NCBI GenBank assembly: GCA_027460605.1
Contig: JAPZAN010000060.1
Coordinates: 1 to 13,685 of the forward strand
Direction: 5' to 3'
Length of the DNA stretch: 13,685 bases
Source: Candidatus Methanoperedens sp.
GTDB taxonomy: Archaea > Halobacteriota > Methanosarcinia > Methanosarcinales > Methanoperedenaceae
Position numbers and translations under genes: made by a program. Numbering within the stretch: the stretch's first letter is position 1; each line of letters starts with the position of its first letter. Positions 6,350-13,053 of this stretch are shown here, in pieces. A model generated the notes under the pieces. The model had not been told where the DNA came from, ran no database searches, and was given only the letters and a program-made list of their open reading frames with translations.

Positions 6350-8689
6350 TCACCGCTTAAGCTCGTTACCGATTGGACCGATATCCTTTAACTGCCCGAC
6401 AAAGTCCTTTACTATACCTGCAAACTTTTCCCCTTCGCTTGCTGCTATCCACTCAATCCTCAGGCGGCGCTCATCAAAGCCCAGATCTGAAAGCAATTTC
6501 GAAAGCACGTTCATCCTCTGGGAAGCGCAGTAATTGCCTATCGTATAATGGCATTCACCGAACCTGCATCCTGCAACGAGAACACCGTCCGCTCCCCTGC
6601 GCAGCGCTTCAAGTACAAAGGAGGGATTCACTCTTCCCGCGCACAGCACCCGGATGTTCCGTAAGTTCGTTGGATACTGAATCCGCATGGAACCTGCAAG
6701 GTCAGCCGCTGCATAACTGCACCAGTGGCACAGGAAACCGATAACGAGCGGGAATTCATTTATCTCGCGTGTCGCTTCCTTGATTTGCGCCATAATCTGG
6801 TCATCGGTGTAACTTCTAAGCTGCACTGCGCCGGTGGGGCATGCCGCGCTGCACGAGCCGCAACCCCTGCATGCCACCTCATCAACAACGGCTTTTCCTT
6901 TTATCACCTTTATCCGTCCGAGTTCGCAAACGCTTTCGCAAATCCGGCATCCGTCGCAGAGCTCAGGTAGTACGTAGGCGCTCATTGGCTCAATCTCGAT
7001 CTCACCCCTGTGCAGCAGACTCTCAGCTTTCGCAGCAACGGCGCTTCCCTGCTCGATGGATACCTGAATTTCCTTGGGACCCCCGGCGCATCCTGCGATA
7101 AAGACGCCTTTTGTGTGCGTATCGACCGGCCGCATCTTGGGATGCGCGCTCTGGAAGAAGCGGTCAGGGCGCGTTGAGAGATTTAACATCTTACCTATCG
7201 GCTCAGAATCCTTATTAGCTTCCATTCCGATTGCAAGCACTACAACATCATATACTTCCTGGCATTTCTCGCCCGAAAGCGTATCCTCGTAATGGATTAT
7301 TGTCCTGCCATCCGATTCCTCAACCTCTGCCACGCGCCCGCGTATGAATGATACGCCCATCTCCTGCGCGCGCTTATAATATTCTTCGTACATCTCGCCA
7401 CCTGCCCGGATGTCGATGTAGTGGACGGTGACTTTTGCATCTGGATATTTTTCGGCTATCTTCATGGCGTTCTTTATCGAAGCCATGCAGCATACCTTTG
7501 AACAATAAGGGTTGCCAACCTGCTCGTCCCTGGAGCCCACGCACAGGATGAACGCTGCGCTTTTTACGTCTTTTCCTGTAGATGGTGACACAGCCCTGCC
7601 GTGGGTGGGACCTGCCGCACTCAGCATCCGTTCAAGTTCAAGGCTGGTTATTACGTTCTTGTATCGCCCGTATCCGTATTCTTCCTTTCTTTTTGCGTCA
7701 AAAGGCTGGTAACCTGTTGCAACTATTATTGCCCCCGCATTGAACTCAAATTCCTCTGCCTTCTGGTTAAAATCAACTGCTTCAGCGGGACATGCGAGCC
7801 TGCACAGGTCGCAGCCCACACAATGCTCATCAATGCATGCCACAAGCGGCACAGCCTGCGCAAAAGGTATATAGACGGATTTTCTTGCGCCTATGCCGTA
7901 ATCGAACTGGTTTGGCACGTCGATGGGACATACGCGGGCGCAGATGTCTATACAGCCTTTGCATTTTTTCTCATCGATGTACCGCGGTTTTTTGATTCCC
8001 GTTATCTTAAAATTTCCAGCCCTTCCTTCAATTTTTGTTATTTCAGAATAGGTATAGAGTGTGATATTGGGATGGTTCTGCACGTCAGACATCTTCGGGG
8101 CAAGAACGCAAAGTGAGCAATCATTTGTCGGGAAAACCTCATTCATCAGCGCCATTTTCCCGCCTATAGTCGGCTCCTTTTCCACAAGGCGCACTTTTAC
8201 TCCGATATTGGCTAGAGTTAGCGCCGCCTCTATCCCGGCTACACCTGCACCGATTACAAGAACATCCTTGTTCGCAGGCACGGTTTTCTTATCCAGCGGG
8301 GAAAGCAGCGCGACCTTTGCAACACCCATGGCTACAAGGTCTTTTGCCTTCTGGGTTGCCAGGTTTCCCATGCCAGAGTGCACCCATGAACCCTGCTCGC
8401 GGATATTTACCATTTCAAGAAGATGGGGGTTGAGGCCTGACTGCTCAAGCACGCGCCTGAATGTGACCTCATGGAGGCGCGGCGAGCATGCAGCTACAAC
8501 GATGCGGTCAAGTTTGTACTCTGCTATGTCTTTCTTCACCTGTTCCTGCCCCGCATCGCCGCATGCAAAGGGTATGTCCCGCGCTATGGCGACATCTTTT
8601 AATTGCCCGGCATGTTTTCTTACGTCTTCAACGTCTATGGTACCCGCTATATTCGACCCGCAATGGCAGATGTATACACCTATTGGCAT
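6350..8689 (-). CDS. hdrA: Heterodisulfide reductase subunit A fused to an MvhD domain
   Basis: This 779-residue soluble flavo-iron-sulfur protein is the electron-bifurcating subunit of HdrABC-type complexes. In order: an N-terminal Cys-containing domain (CHC 8-10, CGDAG 43-47, CSPR 68-71); an FAD/NAD fold starting VLVIGAGVAGIEAA (143-156); the HdrA signature PTNDCSLC (187-194); an inserted ferredoxin domain (C243-C254 and C290-C300); the GSRDEQVGNPYCSKVCC stretch (385-401); and a C-terminal ferredoxin domain (C578-C588, C607-C617). Residues about 646-770 are an MvhD domain with C654, C657, C683, C708 and C713, predicted to bind [2Fe-2S]. The same fusion defines HdrA2 of Methanosarcina acetivorans, which couples F420H2 oxidation to ferredoxin and heterodisulfide reduction (recalled). 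hdrB and hdrC are absent here. The position that is selenocysteine in some methanogen HdrAs is an ordinary Cys codon. The ATG at 8689 has GGAG about 8 nt upstream. Confidence 0.97.
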   Translation of the reverse strand: MPIGVYICHCGSNIAGTIDVEDVRKHAGQLKDVAIARDIPFACGDAGQEQVKKDIAEYKLDRIVVAACSPRLHEVTFRRVLEQSGLNPHLLEMVNIREQGSWVHSGMGNLATQKAKDLVAMGVAKVALLSPLDKKTVPANKDVLVIGAGVAGIEAALTLANIGVKVRLVEKEPTIGGKMALMNEVFPTNDCSLCVLAPKMSDVQNHPNITLYTYSEITKIEGRAGNFKITGIKKPRYIDEKKCKGCIDICARVCPIDVPNQFDYGIGARKSVYIPFAQAVPLVACIDEHCVGCDLCRLACPAEAVDFNQKAEEFEFNAGAIIVATGYQPFDAKRKEEYGYGRYKNVITSLELERMLSAAGPTHGRAVSPSTGKDVKSAAFILCVGSRDEQVGNPYCSKVCCMASIKNAMKIAEKYPDAKVTVHYIDIRAGGEMYEEYYKRAQEMGVSFIRGRVAEVEESDGRTIIHYEDTLSGEKCQEVYDVVVLAIGMEANKDSEPIGKMLNLSTRPDRFFQSAHPKMRPVDTHTKGVFIAGCAGGPKEIQVSIEQGSAVAAKAESLLHRGEIEIEPMSAYVLPELCDGCRICESVCELGRIKVIKGKAVVDEVACRGCGSCSAACPTGAVQLRSYTDDQIMAQIKEATREINEFPLVIGFLCHWCSYAAADLAGSMRIQYPTNLRNIRVLCAGRVNPSFVLEALRRGADGVLVAGCRFGECHYTIGNYCASQRMNVLSKLLSDLGFDERRLRIEWIAASEGEKFAGIVKDFVGQLKDIGPIGNELKR

Positions 8690-8702
8690 CAGTACTCCAG
8701 AT

Positions 8703-8735
8703 TCTTAATGATTATTAATGATATATATGCTTTTT
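8703..8735 (-). promoter_or_regulatory. hdrA promoter: TATA box with an adjacent direct repeat
   Basis: The minus strand carries AAAAAGCATATATATC, a strong BRE/TATA candidate centred near 8724, placing initiation within about 10 nt of the ATG at 8689. Between box and start, ATCATTAA occurs twice with a 10-nt period (8722-8715 and 8712-8705). Two same-face repeats covering the initiation region would suit a repressor or activator site. The role is inference. Confidence 0.45.
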
Positions 8736-8785
8736 GTTCAGATGAATTCTTTATGTTATCAGGGTTATTCATTCTTTCGGACTTG

Positions 8786-11143
8786 TTATAAAACCCCCCT
8801 GAAATAATGACCTGTGGTATATTCCCCGGAGCAGCCTTTTTCTATCTTTTTTCCAGCAATACTGTAATCTATCGCTTCCCTGTATGCCCCGGTTATTTCT
8901 CCTGTTTTATCTTTATCATAGGTTTTTGCTTCAATCCGAAGACAGCCAACACCCGCTTTTACGATATCGGGCACATATTCAAGCATGCAAAGCTCGCGGG
9001 AATTCATCACATAAGTGCGGTTTTGCGTATCGGTTTTGACTGGAAATGAAAAGCCTTTTTCATCTTTTAATAAAAAGTCAGAATCCCTTCTCCCTGAAAA
9101 AAGACCGCTCACAAGACCGTGCTCGGAAACCATCAGGGGGAAAAACCCGTGCACGATGCACTCAGTCTGACCGAAAGACGTCAGGTTTTTTATTTCCTTC
9201 AGGGTAAGTTCTGGCGACAATGTTACCCTCTGGCTGTAGTCCCCGTATTTAAATACGGGGTTTAAGAGGTAATCCATTGTCAGCCTGTTGAAAACATTGA
9301 AAGGATAATCGATAACAATTGGCTTATTCGTATCCTGTTTGCGAAGATGGTATAAAACCCCCAAATTTGCAACTAGGTAACCGTCTGGAGACAGATGATT
9401 AAAATCCTTGATTTCTTTAATTATCCGCGACATGCCTATAAACACACTAGCTCCCTTTTTCCTTCCGTATTCTATGGCATAGCTGTAATCCTCTTTTTCA
9501 AGCGTTTTCCCGAATGTTTCCCCGCCAATATAAACAACATCGGCGCCGTTATCAACCGCAGCCTCAAGACATTCGATAGAACTTGTATTTACACTGAGAA
9601 GGGGTTTAAATTCCAGTTTTCTTTTTTCAAGAGCGATTACAGGTTTGTTGCACTGGCGTTTCCATTTGTTTGCTCGCATTTCCCCAAGCTGCGAAATCGC
9701 ATCCCTGCGAATCGAATTAAGTAGAGAAACCGGTATGAAAATGTTTTCATCAATGTCAAATGTAATTTCCTGCGCTTCATAAAAAGTGCCCCCCAGCTTC
9801 ATTAATTGTTCAGCTATAGATTGCCTGGAAATTGGCTTTCTTTCTGCCCCGCTTACGATTCCTCCATGAACCGCAATTTCATTTTCTCCATCGTTGATGC
9901 GAAGTTCCAGAGGCTCTCCAATCTTTGCTTTTAATGCTATTTTTAAAGGGATTTTTTTGATATTGCCTTTCTCAAGCGCAGCCATAAGCCCGCTGTCATA
10001 TGTCTTGAATACGACATCGCCTCTTGCGGCATCGCCATCAAAGGGTATCCTGACCGTAGAAGCTGGGTTTGCTGCCGCAACCATTCGATTTTCGATAAAT
10101 ATTTTCCTGGCAATAACTCCGGCTTCCCCTATGCCGATGCCGTCCCCTGTTCTCAAAGGCGCATCAAGCTTTATCGAAACAAGTTTTTTCAAAGGCTCAT
10201 AATCAACCACAGTGCCAAGCTCTGTACCGATATTATAAGGGTATTTGCGGCTCATCAAATTGCTTCCCGGATTCCCAAAAAAATAACCGGTTGTAAACCC
10301 GCGATTGAACAATTGCAGCAATGTATGCTTTTCATCCTCTGTTACCCGAAAGTCCGGCGGCGCTTCAAAATACCTGTCGATAAGTTTCCGGTAAACCCTC
10401 ACAACGCCTGCCACGTATTCATGCCGCTTCATCCGTCCTTCTATCTTGAATGAATCGATGCCAGCCTTAACTAAAGCGGGGATATGTTCGCTCATGTTGA
10501 GGTCTTTAGGACTGAGGAGATAACCTTCAACTCCGTTCATCCTGTACTTTTTCCGGCACGGCTGGGCGCAGTGTCCGCGATTCCCGCTTCTCCCTCCTAT
10601 CATGCTGCTCAAAAAGCATTGTCCAGAATATGAAAAACACAGGGCGCCGTGAATGAAGGTTTCAATCTCCACTTTAGTTTGCGATTTTATCCTTCGGATT
10701 TCATCCAGCGAGAGTTCACGGGCGAGTACCACTCTTTTTACTCCCATATCCTGCAGGAACTTCACTCCTTCCACATTGTGAATTGTCATCTGGGTGCTGG
10801 CATGGACCGGAAGCTCCGGCATCTGCTCCCTCAGTAAGCGAAGGATGCCCATATCCTGCACGATGACCGCATCCGCACCGCAATTGCAGAGGAATTGCAG
10901 GTAATCGCAGGCTTCCTCAAGCTCGGAATCCTTGACGAGCGTGTTCACGGTCACATATGCCTTAACGCCCCTGACATGCGCATAATCGATAGCCCATTCA
11001 AGCTCCTCGCGTGTGAAGTTCGAGGCATACTGACGTGCGCTGAAGACTTTTCCCCCGAAATACACAGCATCGGCTCCATTCTCGATGGCTGCTATGAGGG
11101 CTTCCTTGCTGCCGACGGGTGCAAGAAGTTCGGGTTTGTGCAT
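8786..11143 (-). CDS. U32-family protein (RlhA-like), duplicated, with Fe-S site in the N-terminal half
   Basis: This 785-residue protein belongs to the U32 "peptidase" group. Studied members such as RlhA act in prephenate-dependent hydroxylation of rRNA or tRNA bases rather than in proteolysis. The N-terminal TIM-barrel half begins MHKPELLAPVGSKEAL and has GADAVYFGG (24-31). It carries the family signature ETFIHGALCFSYSGQCFLSS (161-180), with C169, C176, C192 and C196 as likely [4Fe-4S] ligands. SFKIEGRMK (231-239) is the conserved late-barrel motif. A middle region (about 380-500) corresponds to the DUF3656-type insert. The C-terminal half (about 514-785) is a degenerate copy: GADVVYIGG (533-541), ECIVHG (661-666) and CLRIEAK (734-740) align with the first half, but none of the four cluster cysteines is kept. 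Exact substrate unknown; an RNA-modifying role is the better guess. It is monocistronic and divergent from the SDR gene. Confidence 0.9.
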   Translation of the reverse strand: MHKPELLAPVGSKEALIAAIENGADAVYFGGKVFSARQYASNFTREELEWAIDYAHVRGVKAYVTVNTLVKDSELEEACDYLQFLCNCGADAVIVQDMGILRLLREQMPELPVHASTQMTIHNVEGVKFLQDMGVKRVVLARELSLDEIRRIKSQTKVEIETFIHGALCFSYSGQCFLSSMIGGRSGNRGHCAQPCRKKYRMNGVEGYLLSPKDLNMSEHIPALVKAGIDSFKIEGRMKRHEYVAGVVRVYRKLIDRYFEAPPDFRVTEDEKHTLLQLFNRGFTTGYFFGNPGSNLMSRKYPYNIGTELGTVVDYEPLKKLVSIKLDAPLRTGDGIGIGEAGVIARKIFIENRMVAAANPASTVRIPFDGDAARGDVVFKTYDSGLMAALEKGNIKKIPLKIALKAKIGEPLELRINDGENEIAVHGGIVSGAERKPISRQSIAEQLMKLGGTFYEAQEITFDIDENIFIPVSLLNSIRRDAISQLGEMRANKWKRQCNKPVIALEKRKLEFKPLLSVNTSSIECLEAAVDNGADVVYIGGETFGKTLEKEDYSYAIEYGRKKGASVFIGMSRIIKEIKDFNHLSPDGYLVANLGVLYHLRKQDTNKPIVIDYPFNVFNRLTMDYLLNPVFKYGDYSQRVTLSPELTLKEIKNLTSFGQTECIVHGFFPLMVSEHGLVSGLFSGRRDSDFLLKDEKGFSFPVKTDTQNRTYVMNSRELCMLEYVPDIVKAGVGCLRIEAKTYDKDKTGEITGAYREAIDYSIAGKKIEKGCSGEYTTGHYFRGVL

Positions 11144-11165
11144 GAGGGATTATAATAATGGGCGG

Positions 11166-11177
11166 GGTTTAAAAAGT
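11166..11177 (-). promoter_or_regulatory. Candidate TATA box for the U32 gene
   Basis: The minus strand reads ACTTTTTAAACC, centred about 28 nt from the ATG at 11143, the spacing expected of a leaderless archaeal mRNA. No Shine-Dalgarno is visible before that ATG, in agreement. Confidence 0.4.
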
Positions 11178-11200
11178 TACTTGCGGTTCAAATGTACTGG

Positions 11201-11210
11201 AAAATTATAA
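11201..11210 (+). promoter_or_regulatory. Candidate TATA box for the SDR gene
   Basis: AAAATTATAA lies about 107 nt upstream of the SDR start. Initiation near 11232 would give a leader of about 80 nt that contains a ribosome-binding site and start codon of its own (see the short leader ORF), unlike the near-leaderless neighbours. Confidence 0.35.
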
Positions 11211-11252
11211 GTCCCTTTGATACAAATCATTAAAGAATATGGGGGTAATCAC

Positions 11253-11321
11253 ATGGAAAATTTTGAGCAACATAACCAAAAAGAGTATTTCAAGAATGAG
11301 GAGGGGTTAAAATGCTTTTAG
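11253..11321 (+). CDS. Possible 22-residue leader ORF overlapping the SDR start
   Basis: An ATG at 11253 is preceded six nt upstream by GGGGGT, a credible Shine-Dalgarno. It opens a 22-codon frame beginning MENFEQHNQKEYF and ending with TAG at 11321. The frame runs through the SDR Shine-Dalgarno (GAGGAGGGG) and overlaps the SDR start codon at 11312, so ribosomes finishing it would stop next to the SDR start. The peptide is hydrophilic with no recognised motif. It could be a coupling or attenuating leader, or an accidental frame. A second frame (ATG 11239 to TAA 11310) overlaps it but its start has no Shine-Dalgarno. Confidence 0.25.
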   Translation: MENFEQHNQKEYFKNEEGLKCF

Positions 11322-12073
11322 GATTAGAGAACAAAGTCGCGCTGGTGACAGGCGGCGGTTCTGGAATTGGACGGGCTTGCGCGCTGGCATTTGCCAGGGA
11401 GGGGGCAAAGGTAGTCGTAGCGGATGTCATGGAAAGAGGCGGGGAGGAAACGGTGCAGATGATACAGGAGGCTGGCGGTGAATCTATCTTCGTAAAGACA
11501 GACGTATCAAAGACTGCCGATGTTGAGGCGCTGGTAAAAAGGACGGTCGATACCTACGGCAGACTGGACTGCGCCATCAACAATGCCGGCATCGAGGGAA
11601 TTATGGCTCCAACCGCAGATTACACTGAGGAGAACTGGAACCGTGTCATCAATATCAACCTCAAAGGCGTATGGCTGTGCATGAAGTACGAGATTCCCGA
11701 AATGCGGAAGCAGGGCGGCGGGGCTATCGTTAATATGGCATCCGTGGCAGGGCTTGTAGGTTTCCAGGGAATGCCCGCCTACTGTGCATCCAAGGGCGGC
11801 ATAATACAGCTTACAAAAGCTGCGGCGCTTGAGTATGCAAAGGCTGGTATCCGCGTCAATGCCGTCTGTCCCGGTGTAATCCGCACCCCCATGGTGGAGC
11901 GGGTCACGGGCGGTAATCCTGAGGCTGCGGCGCAGTTTACGGCGATTGAGCCGGTAGGAAGGATGGGCACACCTGAGGAGATCGCTGAGTCTGTAGTGTG
12001 GCTGTGCTCGGAAGCCGCTTCGTTTGTCACCGGTCATCCCATGGTTGTGGATGGCGGCCTGATTGCGCAATAG
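11312..12073 (+). CDS. Short-chain dehydrogenase/reductase (classical SDR, FabG-like)
   Basis: This 253-residue cytoplasmic NAD(P)-dependent oxidoreductase has every classical SDR element. These are the cofactor loop TGGGSGIG (13-20), D38 after strand 2 (favouring NAD over NADP), D64, NNAG (90-93), N116, catalytic S144, and YCASK (Y157/K161), followed by CPGVIRTPM (186-194). Length is typical. Specific substrate cannot be deduced; 3-oxoacyl-ACP reductase, 3-hydroxyacyl-CoA and sugar dehydrogenases share these motifs. The ATG at 11312 has a strong GAGGAGGGG Shine-Dalgarno. That, together with the long leader, contrasts with the leaderless-looking neighbours. The protein reads as very bacterial-like, and acquisition by transfer is plausible but untested. 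No co-oriented metabolic partner follows; the next plus-strand genes are an antitoxin and an HhH protein with their own promoter. Confidence 0.94.
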   Translation: MLLGLENKVALVTGGGSGIGRACALAFAREGAKVVVADVMERGGEETVQMIQEAGGESIFVKTDVSKTADVEALVKRTVDTYGRLDCAINNAGIEGIMAPTADYTEENWNRVININLKGVWLCMKYEIPEMRKQGGGAIVNMASVAGLVGFQGMPAYCASKGGIIQLTKAAALEYAKAGIRVNAVCPGVIRTPMVERVTGGNPEAAAQFTAIEPVGRMGTPEEIAESVVWLCSEAASFVTGHPMVVDGGLIAQ

Positions 12074-12103
12074 CTTGATAGAGATTGTCGGGAACAAGAA
12101 AAT

Positions 12104-12113
12104 CTTTATCTGA
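12104..12113 (+). promoter_or_regulatory. Weak candidate TATA box for the antitoxin gene
   Basis: CTTTATCTGA, preceded by GAAAAT, is centred about 28 nt before the ATG at 12137, consistent with a leaderless transcript. The box itself is a poor match. Confidence 0.25.
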
Positions 12114-12136
12114 AGAGAGGTTAATCTTCGTATATT

Positions 12137-12352
12137 ATGAGCGAAGCAATACCCGCGATTTATGAGGATGGCAAGTTCAAACCACTTCAAAGGGTAAATC
12201 TTCCAGAGCATAAACACGTGCATCTTATACTTATACCGGAGGAAGAGGCGGCGCTGCTGAAATCTCAGAATAGGGAATTATCGAAAATAGTCGGCATAGG
12301 GAAATGTGGTAAAACTGATGTTGCTCGAAAGCATGACAAATATCTTTATTGA
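12137..12352 (+). CDS. AF2212-like (DUF104) antitoxin
   Basis: This 71-residue protein begins MSEAIPAIYEDGKFKPLQRV, followed by LPEHKHVHLILI. This is the small beta-domain pattern (AxYExGxxxPLxxVxLPExxxV) of the AF2212-like antitoxin family, which normally neutralises a PIN-domain VapC toxin encoded just downstream. The C-terminal GIGKCGKTDVARKHDKYLY is the toxin-binding tail common in VapB-type partners. The gene ends in TGA, overlapping the TTG of the next ORF (TTGA). What follows is not a PIN protein but an HhH-GPD-like protein, so the antitoxin appears orphaned unless that protein is a new partner. A frame beginning MTNIFIE overlaps its last codons, as an intact vapC would. Confidence 0.85.
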   Translation: MSEAIPAIYEDGKFKPLQRVNLPEHKHVHLILIPEEEAALLKSQNRELSKIVGIGKCGKTDVARKHDKYLY

Positions 12353-12395
12353 AGGAATTATTTTTGCAACAAGACGAAAAGCAGGAATCCATTGA
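12333..12395 (+). pseudogene. Possible vestige of a vapC (PIN toxin) start
   Basis: In the +1 frame over the antitoxin C-terminus, ATG at 12333 opens MTNIFIE and continues only to a TGA at 12395 (20 residues). Met-x-Asn-Ile-Phe-Ile-Asp is how many VapC toxins begin, and a start overlapping the antitoxin end by about 20 nt is the normal vapBC geometry. Here residue 7 is Glu rather than the catalytic Asp and the PIN fold is missing. The reading is that the toxin was lost or replaced; chance resemblance over seven residues is possible. Confidence 0.3.
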
Positions 12396-13011
12396 AAAAC
12401 TTAGAAAAGTGCTAAAGTCATTTGGACGCCCGCCTCAACGGGATGATTATAGTTGGTCTAATCCAGCTTTGAATGTAATTGATTGCGTGTTATCTCTCAA
12501 TCGCAAGTACGATACATTTGTAAGACCTCGCATTGATTTGTTTGTCAAGAACCATCCTGATATAAAATCACTTGATGATCTAAGAAAACTTATTATCAAG
12601 TGCGGACCTAATCAATTCGCTATAAAAGAATTGAATTATAATGACACAAAGAGAATTGAAACTCTTCTCGGTGTTATTGAGTATCTTATTCGCGTTCAGA
12701 AAGATTTTAAAGGACTCACAGAAATAGCGCGCTTAGAAGAATGGGCAAATAAATCGAGTCCACAGTTAGCATATACCGTGGGAGTCCGAGGTTTTGTCTT
12801 GCTGGTTTCCAATACCTTCGTATGTTGTTTGGGGCTCAAACTATTAAACCAGAATGTCTACATCATGAGATTCGTGTCAAGCGCCATTGGTAAAAAAATT
12901 AGCGACTGGGAAGCATTGGACTATCTCGAACGCGCTGCGACGGAGGAAGGGTTGCCTCTTCGGGAGATTGATGGGAAAATTTGGCAAAATATGGCACGAA
13001 GTAACAGCTAA
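12349..13011 (+). CDS. HhH-GPD-like protein with a compensated double frameshift
   Basis: This is a 220-residue helical protein. NPALNVIDCVLSLNRKYDTFV (38-58), followed by IDLFVKNHPDIKSLDDLRKLI (62-82), resembles the first helical region of endonuclease III-like proteins. VYIMRFVSSAIGKKISDWEA (170-189) and the Leu-rich tail resemble the helices after the catalytic Asp. Between them residues 154-168 (SNTFVCCLGLKLLNQ) do not fit. The -1 frame over 12807-12851 reads FQYLRMLFGAQTIKP, which would be followed by D-VYIMRF. The ORF thus contains two compensating indels and lacks the expected Lys-Pro-Asp. As written it is probably a damaged glycosylase-like protein, or the sequence carries errors. Start: TTG at 12349 overlaps the antitoxin stop; TTG at 12364, with GAAGGA eight nt upstream, is equally good. 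Codons and base content are more A/T-rich than in flanking genes, suggesting transfer. The true substrate is unknown. Confidence 0.7.
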   Translation: MKELFLQQDEKQESIEKLRKVLKSFGRPPQRDDYSWSNPALNVIDCVLSLNRKYDTFVRPRIDLFVKNHPDIKSLDDLRKLIIKCGPNQFAIKELNYNDTKRIETLLGVIEYLIRVQKDFKGLTEIARLEEWANKSSPQLAYTVGVRGFVLLVSNTFVCCLGLKLLNQNVYIMRFVSSAIGKKISDWEALDYLERAATEEGLPLREIDGKIWQNMARSNS

Positions 13012-13033
13012 TGGGTATAACCAAGCTCCATAT

Positions 13034-13047
13034 ATTTAAAAAACCTA
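13034..13047 (-). terminator. Candidate U-tract terminator for hemA
   Basis: On the minus strand, AGGTTTTTTAAATATA lies about 10-20 nt beyond the hemA stop. The T6 run is the kind of tract at which archaeal polymerase terminates. The 42-nt gap between the convergent hemA and HhH genes holds nothing else notable. Confidence 0.3.
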
Positions 13048-13053
13048 CACCCT

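Noticed and set aside
6537..6730. MvhD as a separate gene after hdrA
   Set aside because: The frame from the second ferredoxin domain through the MvhD cysteines is continuous with no stop or internal ribosome-binding site, so it is a fusion.
7601..8708. Plus-strand frames of 171 and 215 codons opposite hdrA
   Set aside because: They are antisense shadows of the strongly conserved hdrA coding sequence.
11507..12223. Minus-strand frame of 238 codons opposite the SDR gene
   Set aside because: It runs antisense through the SDR catalytic motifs into the antitoxin gene; no motif or promoter supports it.
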